Assembly: GCA_001796935.1 (NCBI GenBank)
Contig: MGNX01000084.1
Coordinates: 14,954-29,013, forward strand
DNA: 14,060 nucleotides
DNA from: Chloroflexi bacterium RBG_16_60_22
GTDB taxonomy: Bacteria; Chloroflexota; Dehalococcoidia; Dehalococcoidales; RBG-16-60-22
Reading direction: 5' to 3'
Position numbers and translations under genes: made by a program. Below are positions 5,355 to 11,679 of this stretch, piece by piece. The notes under the pieces were generated by a model that saw only the letters and a program-made list of their open reading frames with translations, did no database searches and had not been told where the DNA came from. Position 1 is the stretch's first letter. Each line of letters begins with the position of its first letter.

Positions 5355-6014
5355 ATGGCGATAGCTGCTAGAATCAACCAGACCAAGTACAACGTCTTCC
5401 GCTGGCGCTACGAGTTAAGCGTGCCCAAGAAGCTGGCCCTGGCCCTGGGCATGGCGGCACTCACCGGGCTGCTGGCCCAGGCCAGAGTCCCCCTGCCCTG
5501 GAGTCCCGTGCCGGTCACGGGGCAGACCTTCGCCGTGCTCCTGGCGGGCGTGCTGCTGGGGCGGTGGTGGGGCGGCCTCAGCCTGGCCCTCTACGCCGGG
5601 CTCGGCATAGCCGGTGTCCCCTGGTTCGCCGGCCTGCATGGCGGCCTTGCCTACCTGGCCGGACCCACCGGCGGCTACATCGTCGGCTTTATCCTGGCGG
5701 CCCTCTTCCTGGGCTACCTCACCGATAAATACGTGCGGTCGAGGAGCTTCCTGAGCATGCTGGGACTGATGCTCCTGGCCAATTTCATCCTCATCTACGT
5801 CCCCGGACTCCTCCAGCTGGGACTCTGGCTCAACCTGGTCAAGGGCGAGCCGGCCAGCTTCAGCGCCCTGCTCATGATGGGAGCGATACCCTTCATCGCC
5901 GGCGACATCACCAAGGCCGTGGTCGCCGCGCTGATTGCCCGGGGCGTCACCCCGAAGACACCCTACGGCCGCGAGGTGGACGGTGATAAATGGGCGGGGT
6001 GGCGCCTGCCGTAA
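5355..6014 (+). CDS. bioY: Biotin transporter BioY (ECF S component)
   Basis: 219 residues. BioY is the substrate-binding membrane subunit that captures biotin and is energised by an ECF module (ATPases plus a T component). The sequence has about six hydrophobic segments, the family signature VPVTGQTFAVLLAGVLLG after the first of them, GLAYLAGPTGGYIVGF, and a final FIAGDITKAVVAALIA helix. The N-terminus is longer than usual by about 20 polar residues. ATG 5355 follows CAGGGGG. No bioM, bioN or other ECF ATPase gene is present in the window, so it must use a shared ECF module or work alone, as some solitary BioY proteins are reported to do. No biotin-synthesis gene is adjacent. Convergent with the MFS gene, with 21 nt between stops. 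Confidence 0.92.
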   Translation: MAIAARINQTKYNVFRWRYELSVPKKLALALGMAALTGLLAQARVPLPWSPVPVTGQTFAVLLAGVLLGRWWGGLSLALYAGLGIAGVPWFAGLHGGLAYLAGPTGGYIVGFILAALFLGYLTDKYVRSRSFLSMLGLMLLANFILIYVPGLLQLGLWLNLVKGEPASFSALLMMGAIPFIAGDITKAVVAALIARGVTPKTPYGREVDGDKWAGWRLP

Positions 6015-6035
6015 CGGCCGGTCAGCCGGTAAGAT

Positions 6036-7211
6036 TTACCGTGAGCTCCGGCGGGTAAACAGGACGAAGGTCAGCGTGCACAGCACGACGAAGACCGCCG
6101 AGAAGTAAAAGGCCGCCCGGACGCCGAGCCAGTCGGCCACGGCGCCTGCCAGAATCGGGGCGATGGACTGCCCCGCGCCCATCCCCATGCTGAACACGGC
6201 CATCGCCATGCCCATGCCGTACTTCCGGCCTTCTTCGACGACCATGGCCGTGGCCGAAGGCAGGATGACGGCATCGGCGCCGGTGCTGATGGCCAGGAAG
6301 ACCAGCAGGGGCCAGAAACCACCGGCCGATGGCACCAGCGCCATGGCCAGGACGACCCCCAGTCCACCCGTGACGACGATTAACCGGCGGTTAAAACGGT
6401 CGGCAAGCCGGCCGGTGTAAAGCTGTATTACGGCCGCCCCGATGACCACCACCGTCAGGATGGTGCCGATAAAGGAAGGCCTCAGGCCGAGGAACACGGC
6501 ACCGAAGATGGGAAGAAAGCTCAGCACGATGGCCCGGCTGCCGGAAATCCCCATATTCAGGCTGAAAAGACCCCGCGTGCGGCGACTCGCCATCGCTTCC
6601 CGGAATGACGACCTCTCTTCGGTCATCCGGCGGCCTCGCGATATTTCCGGCAGGAACAGGGCCGCCCCGAGGAAGGCCAGGCAGTTCAGCCCTCCCATGG
6701 CGTAGAAAGCGGCGTCCATCCCGAAGTACTGGGCCAGGAGGCCGCCCATCAGCGGGCCGCCGCCCCACCCCGCGAAGAAAGTGGTGTTGAGAATCCCCAT
6801 CCATTTCCCCTCCTCCCCCGCCGGGGTGATATCCCCCAGATAAGCCTGGGCCATGGGCTGCACCATGCAGGCGGCGGCGCCCTGGAGCAGCCTTATCACC
6901 AGCAGGACGGCCACGCTATCCGCCAGGACGTAAGCGAACGACGACAGGGCGAAGATAAAGAGCCCGACGGACATCACCAGCTTCTTGCCGCGGCGGTCGG
7001 AGAGGCGCCCGGCGAAGGGCTGCAGGATGGTGCGGGAGATGGCGTAACCGGCGAAGATGACGCCCACCCAGAAACCGCTGGCCCCCAGGTTCTCGGCGTA
7101 GATGGGCAGCAGCGGCGCGATGATACCGAGACCCAGCATCGAGGAGAAGATAGACAGACCCAGCACCGGGAAGACGGCCTTGATATTGGGGGTCACGGCG
7201 TAGTGTAGCAC
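6036..7211 (-). CDS. MFS transporter, DHA1-like drug/metabolite exporter
   Basis: 391 residues with about twelve hydrophobic segments. Motif A of the major facilitator superfamily is clear between segments 2 and 3 (GRLSDRRGKK, 68-77) and recurs in weaker form in the second half (TGRLADRFNRR). The segment LGLGIIAPLLPIYAENLGAS near the N-terminus is typical of proton-coupled DHA1 exporters. The substrate cannot be predicted. The start is uncertain: GTG at 7211 is the first option but lacks a convincing Shine-Dalgarno; GTG at 7196 would remove five residues and has none either. A weak -10 (GATAAT, 7240-7235) lies upstream, within a 7-bp dyad (7222-7228 / 7249-7255). It is divergent from thrS and convergent with bioY, so it is a single-gene unit. 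Confidence 0.88.
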   Translation of the reverse strand: MLHYAVTPNIKAVFPVLGLSIFSSMLGLGIIAPLLPIYAENLGASGFWVGVIFAGYAISRTILQPFAGRLSDRRGKKLVMSVGLFIFALSSFAYVLADSVAVLLVIRLLQGAAACMVQPMAQAYLGDITPAGEEGKWMGILNTTFFAGWGGGPLMGGLLAQYFGMDAAFYAMGGLNCLAFLGAALFLPEISRGRRMTEERSSFREAMASRRTRGLFSLNMGISGSRAIVLSFLPIFGAVFLGLRPSFIGTILTVVVIGAAVIQLYTGRLADRFNRRLIVVTGGLGVVLAMALVPSAGGFWPLLVFLAISTGADAVILPSATAMVVEEGRKYGMGMAMAVFSMGMGAGQSIAPILAGAVADWLGVRAAFYFSAVFVVLCTLTFVLFTRRSSR

Positions 7212-7221
7212 ACCGGCGGCG

Positions 7222-7255
7222 GGACTGTAAAAAAATTATCGGATTACGACAGTCC
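7222..7255. promoter_or_regulatory. Dyad between divergent MFS and thrS genes
   Basis: GGACTGT (7222-7228) and ACAGTCC (7249-7255) are exact complements, 20 nt apart. The dyad covers the possible -10 of the MFS gene and ends seven bases before the thrS -35 box. It could be an operator for a regulator of the exporter or a simple hairpin; a 7-bp arm is not strong evidence. Confidence 0.3.
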
Positions 7256-7262
7256 TCCCTAA

Positions 7263-7291
7263 TTGCGCCTGCGGGCCATCGTTGCTATAAT
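7263..7291 (+). promoter_or_regulatory. Promoter of thrS
   Basis: TTGCGC (7263-7268), 17-nt spacer, TATAAT (7286-7291). The expected transcription start is about 7298-7299, at the GTG proposed as the start codon, implying a leaderless message. There is no room for a T-box or other leader control. Confidence 0.6.
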
Positions 7292-7298
7292 AAATCCG

Positions 7299-9035
7299 GT
7301 GAACAAGGCAGATAAACTGGAAACGATGCGCCACTCCGCCTCCCACGTCATGGCCGGGGCCGTGCTGTCCCTCTTCCCGGACGCCAGGTTCGGCATCGGG
7401 CCGGCCATCGAGGACGGCTTCTACTATGACTTCGATTTGCCGCGCTCGCTCACGCCCGAAGACCTCCCCGTCATCGAGGAGAGGATGCGCGAGATAATCA
7501 AGGCCGACCTCCCCTTCAGGCACCGCGAGCTACCCCGCGACGCGGCCAGGAAGCTTTTCGCCGCCCAGCCCTTCAAGCTGGAGCTGCTCGACGAAATCGC
7601 CGACGATAAAGCGGGGGTTTACGAGCAGGGCGACTTCGTGGACTTGTGCCGCGGCCCGCACGTCGCCTCCACCGGGGAAATCGGGGCTTTCAAGCTCACC
7701 GGCATCGCCGGGGCCTACTGGCGGGGCGACGAGCACAACGCCATGCTCCAGCGCATCTACGGGGTGGCCTTCAAAAGCCAGCCGGAGCTGGAAGAGCACC
7801 TCGCCCGGCTGGAAGAAGCGAAAAAACGAGACCACCGCAAGCTGGGCCGGGAGCTGGAAATATACATGTTCGACGACGAGGTCGGGCCGGGGCTGCCCCT
7901 CTGGCTGCCCCGCGGCGGCGCCATCATCGAGGAGATAGAGAAGCTGGCCAAGGAGATGGAGTTCAAATACGGATACGTGCGCGTCCGCACGCCCCACATC
8001 ACCAAGGAAGACCTCTTCAAGCGCAGCGGCCACCTGCCCTACTACGCGGACAGCATGTACCCGCCCATGGAGCTCGAGGGCGTGAAGTACTACGTCAAGC
8101 CGATGAACTGCCCCATGCACCACAAGATATTCTCCAGCCGGTCGCGCAGCTACCGCGACCTCCCCGTACGCATCGCCGAGTACGGCGAGTGCTACCGCTA
8201 CGAGAAGTCCGGCGAGCTCTTCGGGCTGATGCGGGTGCGCTCCATGCAGATGAACGATGCCCATATCTACTGCTCGGAAGACCAGTTCGAGCAGGAGTTC
8301 GCCAGCGTGGTCTTCCTCTACCTGGAGTACTTCAAGATTTTCAACATCACCGAGTACTACATGCGCCTGAGCACCCACCACCCCAGCGGCCTGGGTAAAA
8401 AATACGTGGGAAACGGTGCGATGTGGCTCAAGACCGAGGACATGGTGCGGCAGGCCATGAAGAAAAACAACATCACCTACGATGAAGTGCCCGACGAGGC
8501 CGCCTTCTACGGCCCCAAGATTGACGTCCAGGTGAAGAGCGCCATCGGGCGGGAGTTCACCCTGGCCACCAACCAGGTCGATTTCTCGCAGTCGGAGAGC
8601 TTCGACCTCAAGTTCATCAACCGGGAGGGTAAAGAAGAGCGGCCCCTGATTATCCACCGCGCCCCCCTGAGCACCCACGAGCGCCTCATCGGCTTCTTGC
8701 TGGAGCACTACGGCGGCGCCTTCCCCACCTGGCTGGCGCCGGTTCAGGTCCGGCTGGTCCCCGTGGCCGACCGCCACATCGGGCACGCCCGCGGGCTGGA
8801 GGCCGAGCTCAAGGGACGCGGCATCCGGGCGGAGGTGGACGACCGCTCCGAGCGCATGAACCTTAAAATCCGGCAGGCGCAGATGGACAAGGTGCCCTAC
8901 ATGCTCGTCATCGGGGACAAGGAGGCGGCGGACAACTCGGTATCCGTGCGGCGGCGCAGCGGGGAGCAGGTGCCCCCCCAGCCCTTCGCCGCTTTCCTGG
9001 CGTCCCTGAGCGAGGAAATCGCCGCCAAGGCCTGA
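7299..9035 (+). CDS. thrS: Threonyl-tRNA synthetase, form lacking TGS domain
   Basis: 578 residues. It charges tRNA-Thr with threonine. The editing (SAD) domain starts almost at once: HSASH (H12, H16) with C117 and H121 in CRGPH, the four residues expected for removing mischarged serine. The class II core follows from about 180: motif 2 YRYEKSGELFGLMRVR (300-314), zinc ligands C271 (MNCPMHH), H322 (NDAHIY) and H453 (IIHRA), and motif 3 STHERLIGFLLEHYGG. The anticodon-binding domain begins near AFPTWLAPVQV (474-484). There is no N-terminal TGS domain, so it is about 60 residues shorter than the common form. I chose GTG 7299 because the promoter directly abuts it; a TTG at 7263 lies inside the -35 box and ATG 7326 would cut into DKLETM. 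Neither has a Shine-Dalgarno. Some substitutions near the active site are listed in the findings. Confidence 0.93.
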   Translation: MNKADKLETMRHSASHVMAGAVLSLFPDARFGIGPAIEDGFYYDFDLPRSLTPEDLPVIEERMREIIKADLPFRHRELPRDAARKLFAAQPFKLELLDEIADDKAGVYEQGDFVDLCRGPHVASTGEIGAFKLTGIAGAYWRGDEHNAMLQRIYGVAFKSQPELEEHLARLEEAKKRDHRKLGRELEIYMFDDEVGPGLPLWLPRGGAIIEEIEKLAKEMEFKYGYVRVRTPHITKEDLFKRSGHLPYYADSMYPPMELEGVKYYVKPMNCPMHHKIFSSRSRSYRDLPVRIAEYGECYRYEKSGELFGLMRVRSMQMNDAHIYCSEDQFEQEFASVVFLYLEYFKIFNITEYYMRLSTHHPSGLGKKYVGNGAMWLKTEDMVRQAMKKNNITYDEVPDEAAFYGPKIDVQVKSAIGREFTLATNQVDFSQSESFDLKFINREGKEERPLIIHRAPLSTHERLIGFLLEHYGGAFPTWLAPVQVRLVPVADRHIGHARGLEAELKGRGIRAEVDDRSERMNLKIRQAQMDKVPYMLVIGDKEAADNSVSVRRRSGEQVPPQPFAAFLASLSEEIAAKA

Positions 9036-9086
9036 AACCGGCGGCGACAGATTACGCCCCCGCTATTATTCGGCTTTGGTGGTAGT

Positions 9087-9190
9087 GTCATTGCGAGCCG
9101 AAGGCGAAGCAATCCCTGTAAATATTGTAAGATTGCTTCGTCGCGGCGCTCCTCGCAATGACGGTTTAATCAACCAGATGCAAACAGAAC
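9087..9190. repeat. MITE-like palindromic repeat, copy B with right flank
   Basis: The palindrome is 9087-9162: GTCATTGCGAG, GAAGCAATC (9106-9114), a 16-nt centre, GATTGCTTC (9131-9139), CTCGCAATGAC at the end. Its right arm (9131-9162) is the exact reverse complement of the left arm of copy A, and the similarity runs on through the flank to 9190. Thus copies A and B share a unit of about 60 nt in opposite orientation, only part of which is palindromic. The left arm differs from that of copy A. It lies between thrS and the infC promoter. Confidence 0.8.
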
Positions 9191-9205
9191 TACGTCCCGA
9201 GGTAG

Positions 9206-9234
9206 TTGATTCCATATTAAAAATATGATATAGT
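9206..9234 (+). promoter_or_regulatory. Promoter of infC-rpmI-rplT
   Basis: TTGATT (9206-9211), 17-nt spacer, TATAGT (9229-9234). The spacer holds a perfect palindrome CATATT AAA AATATG (9213-9227). Predicted start about 9241, leader about 41 nt, far shorter than the L20-binding leader known upstream of infC in Bacillus. Confidence 0.6.
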
Positions 9235-9281
9235 TTTTATTCGTAGGATACCTGTGCTAGGAGGAGGCTAGAAAGGACATA

Positions 9282-9848
9282 ATTAAGCAACTTCGTATCA
9301 ACGAGCGAATTATCGCTAAAGAGGTGCGCCTGGTTGGGGAGAAGGGTGAGCAGCTGGGAATTATGCCCTTGATTCAGGCCAGGGAAACGGCGAGAAAGCA
9401 CAATCTCGACCTCGTCGAGGTAGCCCCCACGTCGGTCCCCCCGGTCTGTCGCCTTCTCGATTACGGCAAGTACAAGTACGAGCAGCAGAAGAAAGAACAG
9501 CAGGCGAAGAAGAGCCAGAAGGTATCGCTCCTCAGGGAAATCCGCCTGCGACCCAAGATAGGAATTCATGATTTTGAGGCCAAGGCCCGGGTCGCCAAGA
9601 AGCTGCTGGCGGACGGCGCCAAGGTAAAGGTAACGTTGATGTTCCGGGGCAGGGAAATCACCCACCCCGAGCTGGGCTGGAAGATACTCCAGCGGATGGC
9701 GGAAACGCTGGGCGATATCGCCACGCTGGAGCGGCAACCGGTAATGGAGGGGCGGCGGATGGATATCATCATGGCGCCAGCCGGGTCCAAGCCCAAGGTA
9801 AAAGTAGAAGCGAAGGAAACTGAGAATGCCGAAAATCAAAACGCATAA
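9282..9848 (+). CDS. infC: Translation initiation factor IF-3, probable ATT start
   Basis: 188 residues if started at ATT 9282. IF-3 binds the 30S subunit, keeps it apart from 50S and checks the start codon. The N-domain reads MKQLRINERIIAKEVRLVGEKGEQLG, then DLVEVAPTSVPPVCRLLDYGKYKYEQQKK leading into the lysine-rich linker helix. The C-domain runs from REIRLRPKIGIHDFEAKA through VKVTLMFRGRE to PVMEGRRMDIIMAP, followed by an acidic/basic tail of about 20 residues. The conserved RINERI lies upstream of the first ordinary start codon (GTG 9324), so translation must begin earlier. The frame is closed by TAG at 9258-9260, and ATT 9282, with AAGGA (9273-9277) four bases before it, is the best candidate. 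ATT is the known, self-regulating start of infC in E. coli. The 3' end overlaps rpmI by 23 nt. Confidence 0.92.
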   Translation: MKQLRINERIIAKEVRLVGEKGEQLGIMPLIQARETARKHNLDLVEVAPTSVPPVCRLLDYGKYKYEQQKKEQQAKKSQKVSLLREIRLRPKIGIHDFEAKARVAKKLLADGAKVKVTLMFRGREITHPELGWKILQRMAETLGDIATLERQPVMEGRRMDIIMAPAGSKPKVKVEAKETENAENQNA

Positions 9849-10026
9849 AGGGGCCAAGAGCCGCTTCCACGTGACGGGCAGCGGCAAGATTATGAGGGTC
9901 AAGGGGCCCAAGAGTCACCTGCGCACCAAGAAAGCCAAGCGGGTGCGCGGCCAGTTTGACGAGATGATTCAGCTGAGTCCCCGGGACCGCAAGCGTATCT
10001 CCAGACTGATACCCTACGGGGCCTGA
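9826..10026 (+). CDS. rpmI: Ribosomal protein bL35
   Basis: 66 residues, normal length. Component of the large ribosomal subunit. It starts MPKIKTHKGAKSRFHVTGSGKI, the typical bL35 N-terminus, followed by KSHLRTKKAKRVRG and a C-terminal RISRLIPY segment. ATG 9826 lies inside the last 23 nt of infC in another frame, so translation of the two is probably coupled, and no separate Shine-Dalgarno of note is visible. rplT follows 19 nt later. The order infC-rpmI-rplT is among the most conserved in bacteria. Confidence 0.95.
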   Translation: MPKIKTHKGAKSRFHVTGSGKIMRVKGPKSHLRTKKAKRVRGQFDEMIQLSPRDRKRISRLIPYGA

Positions 10027-10045
10027 GAGACGGGAGGAAAGTTCT

Positions 10046-10405
10046 TTGCCGAGAGTTAAAAGAGGAGTAACCTCTCACCACCGCCATAAGAAAGTGCTGG
10101 GACTGACCAAGGGCCACCAGGGCACCAAGCACCGCCTCATCAGGCGCGCCACCGAGTCGATGCTGCACTCGCTAAACTATGCCTACTTCCATAGGCGCGA
10201 GCGCAAGGGAGATATGCGCCGACTCTGGATTTTACGGGTCAATGCCGCCTGCCGCGCCCGGGGAATCACCTACAGCCAGTTCATGGACGGGCTCAAGAAG
10301 TCCGGCATCGAGATAAACCGCAAGATGCTGGCCGATATGGCCGTCCGGGAGCCGGAAAGCTTTAGCAACCTGGTGACCGTGGCTGGAGGGAAAACCCAGG
10401 ACTAG
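10046..10405 (+). CDS. rplT: Ribosomal protein bL20
   Basis: 119 residues, usual length. Binds 23S rRNA early in large-subunit assembly and, in several bacteria, represses its own operon. It begins MPRVKRGVTSHHRHKKVLGLTKGHQG, a canonical bL20 start, and contains LNYAYFHRRERKGDMRRLWILRVNAACRARG. The start codon is TTG (10046), eight bases after GGAGG (10033-10037); no ATG or GTG fits the conserved N-terminus. Last gene before a terminator-like hairpin at 10439-10468. Confidence 0.96.
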   Translation: MPRVKRGVTSHHRHKKVLGLTKGHQGTKHRLIRRATESMLHSLNYAYFHRRERKGDMRRLWILRVNAACRARGITYSQFMDGLKKSGIEINRKMLADMAVREPESFSNLVTVAGGKTQD

Positions 10406-10438
10406 CCGAGACCACCCCTGAACCGAACCCCCCTTAAG

Positions 10439-10475
10439 TTCCCCTTCCCTTCGCCAGAGGAAGGGGAAATTTTTA
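10439..10475 (+). terminator. Hairpin with T-run between rplT and pheS, also repeat-like
   Basis: TTCCCCTTCC (10439-10448) pairs perfectly with GGAAGGGGAA (10459-10468) over a 10-nt loop, followed by atttttag. That is the form of an intrinsic terminator. The sequence also resembles the CCCCT-rich palindromes at 1-210, so it is probably a dispersed repeat used as, or mistaken for, a terminator. If it works, pheST needs another promoter, none of which is obvious in the short stretch to 10488; partial read-through is likely. Confidence 0.5.
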
Positions 10476-10488
10476 GGCGGCGCGGATA

Positions 10489-11523
10489 ATGATAGAGAAA
10501 ATAGAAGCCATAAAAGCGGAAGCCCTGGAAAAGCTCGGCAGCATCGGTGATGTTAAGGAGCTGGAGGCCTGGCGCGTCCGGTACCTGGGCAAGAAGAGCC
10601 CGCTCACCGGTATTCTGCGCGGCCTGGCCGCGCTCTCCCTGGAAGAGAGGAAGGCCGCCGGAGCCGCCGCCAACCGGCTTAAAAACCTCCTGGAGACCAG
10701 CGCCGAGCAGAAGAGCCAGCAGCTGCGCGACGCCCGCCTGACCTCGGCGGCGCAGGAGGAAGCCATCGATATCAGCCTGCCCGGCCGGCCCTACCCGGTC
10801 GGCCGTCGGCACCCCATCACCCAGACGATTAACGAGATATGCGGCATCTTCGTCTCCATGGGCTTCCAGGTGCTGGAAGGCCCGGACGTGGAGCTGGACT
10901 ACTATAACTTCGAGGCACTGAACATCCCGGCGGAGCACCCCTCGCGCGACTCCATGTCCACGTTCTGGGTGGACACGAAAAAGGACGGTAAACGGCCGCT
11001 GCTGCGCACACACACCACCGCCGTCACCGCCCGGACGCTGGAACGCCTCGAGCCGCCGATAAGGGCGGTGGAGGTGGGCAAGGTCTACCGCTACGAGGCC
11101 ACCGACGCCACCCACCTCTCCATCTACTACAACATCGACGGGATTGCCGTGGACAAAGGCATCACCATGGCCGACCTCAAGGGCACGCTGTACGAGTTCG
11201 CCCGCCGCTTCTTCGGGGAGGACCGGAAGGTGCGCTTCCGGGCCGACTACTTCCCCTTCGTCGAGCCGGGCGTGGAGATGGCCATCGAATGCCTGGCCTG
11301 CCGGGGCGCGGGCTGCCGACTCTGCGGGAGCTCCGGCTGGCTGGAGATACTCGGAGCCGGCATGACCCACCCGGACGTCCTGCGGCGCGGCGGCATCGAC
11401 CCCAAGGTTTACAGCAGTTACGCCTTCGGCATCGGCATCGACCGCCTGCCCATGCTGCGCTACGGCATCGACGATATCCGCCACTTTTATAACAACGACC
11501 TCCGGTTTTTAAGGCAGTTCTAG
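10489..11523 (+). CDS. pheS: Phenylalanyl-tRNA synthetase alpha subunit
   Basis: 344 residues. Catalytic subunit of the alpha2-beta2 enzyme that charges tRNA-Phe. Residues 1-90 form the N-terminal coiled coil. The class II core starts at PYPVGRRHPITQT (101-113); motif 2 is GKVYRYEATDATH (197-209) and motif 3 AFGIGIDRLPMLRYGIDDIR (312-331). A CLAC...CRLC cluster (C268, C271, C276, C279) before GWLEILGAGM could bind zinc, as in some other bacterial PheS proteins. Pocket residues differ from the common bacterial pattern: HTTAVT (175-180) where HTSPxQ is usual, and YNIDG (214-218) where HQxEG is usual. ATG 10489 has only a weak AGGCGG upstream. It is separated from pheT by a repeat. Confidence 0.94.
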   Translation: MIEKIEAIKAEALEKLGSIGDVKELEAWRVRYLGKKSPLTGILRGLAALSLEERKAAGAAANRLKNLLETSAEQKSQQLRDARLTSAAQEEAIDISLPGRPYPVGRRHPITQTINEICGIFVSMGFQVLEGPDVELDYYNFEALNIPAEHPSRDSMSTFWVDTKKDGKRPLLRTHTTAVTARTLERLEPPIRAVEVGKVYRYEATDATHLSIYYNIDGIAVDKGITMADLKGTLYEFARRFFGEDRKVRFRADYFPFVEPGVEMAIECLACRGAGCRLCGSSGWLEILGAGMTHPDVLRRGGIDPKVYSSYAFGIGIDRLPMLRYGIDDIRHFYNNDLRFLRQF

Positions 11524-11554
11524 GAGATGTATAAATTTGTTACTCAATAATACT

Positions 11555-11647
11555 GTCATTGCGAGGAGCCCTTCTTTGAAGGGCGACGTGGCAATCTCAA
11601 TAAAGGAAGGGATTGCTTCGCCCTTCTTCGGAAGGACTCGCAATGAC
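11555..11647. repeat. MITE-like palindromic repeat, copy C, inside pheST
   Basis: 93 nt between pheS and pheT. Ends GTCATTGCGAG (11555-11565) and CTCGCAATGAC (11637-11647) are exact complements; inner arms GCAATC (11591-11596) and GATTGC (11611-11616) also pair. Each half carries its own hairpin: CCCTTC/GAAGGG (11569-11583) and CCTTC-TTCG-GAAGG (11622-11635), the second with a stable UUCG tetraloop. The RNA could fold as a cloverleaf. No T-run follows, so it need not stop transcription. The side hairpins are absent from copies A and B. Confidence 0.8.
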
Positions 11648-11679
11648 GCTGGAGTTTATTAAATATATTTGAGAAGCGT

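Noticed and set aside
6027..6041. CGGTAA-GAT-TTACCG as a shared terminator between bioY and the MFS gene
   Set aside because: Only a 6-bp stem with a 3-nt loop and no T-run on either strand; too weak to call.
7212..7298. T-box leader before thrS
   Set aside because: The promoter lies directly before the start codon, leaving no leader, and no T-box core sequence is seen.
7530..8786. Long minus-strand open frame opposite thrS
   Set aside because: It lies wholly within the conserved ThrS gene and shows only the low-complexity composition of a mirrored GC-rich gene.
9324..9326. GTG 9324 as start of infC
   Set aside because: It would remove the conserved RINERI segment of the IF-3 N-domain.
10402..11484. 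Long minus-strand open frame opposite pheS
   Set aside because: Same reason: PheS on the plus strand is intact and its motifs are clear.
2128..11647. GTCATTGCGAG repeats as a CRISPR array
   Set aside because: Only three copies, thousands of bases apart, each a self-complementary palindrome rather than a direct repeat with spacers.
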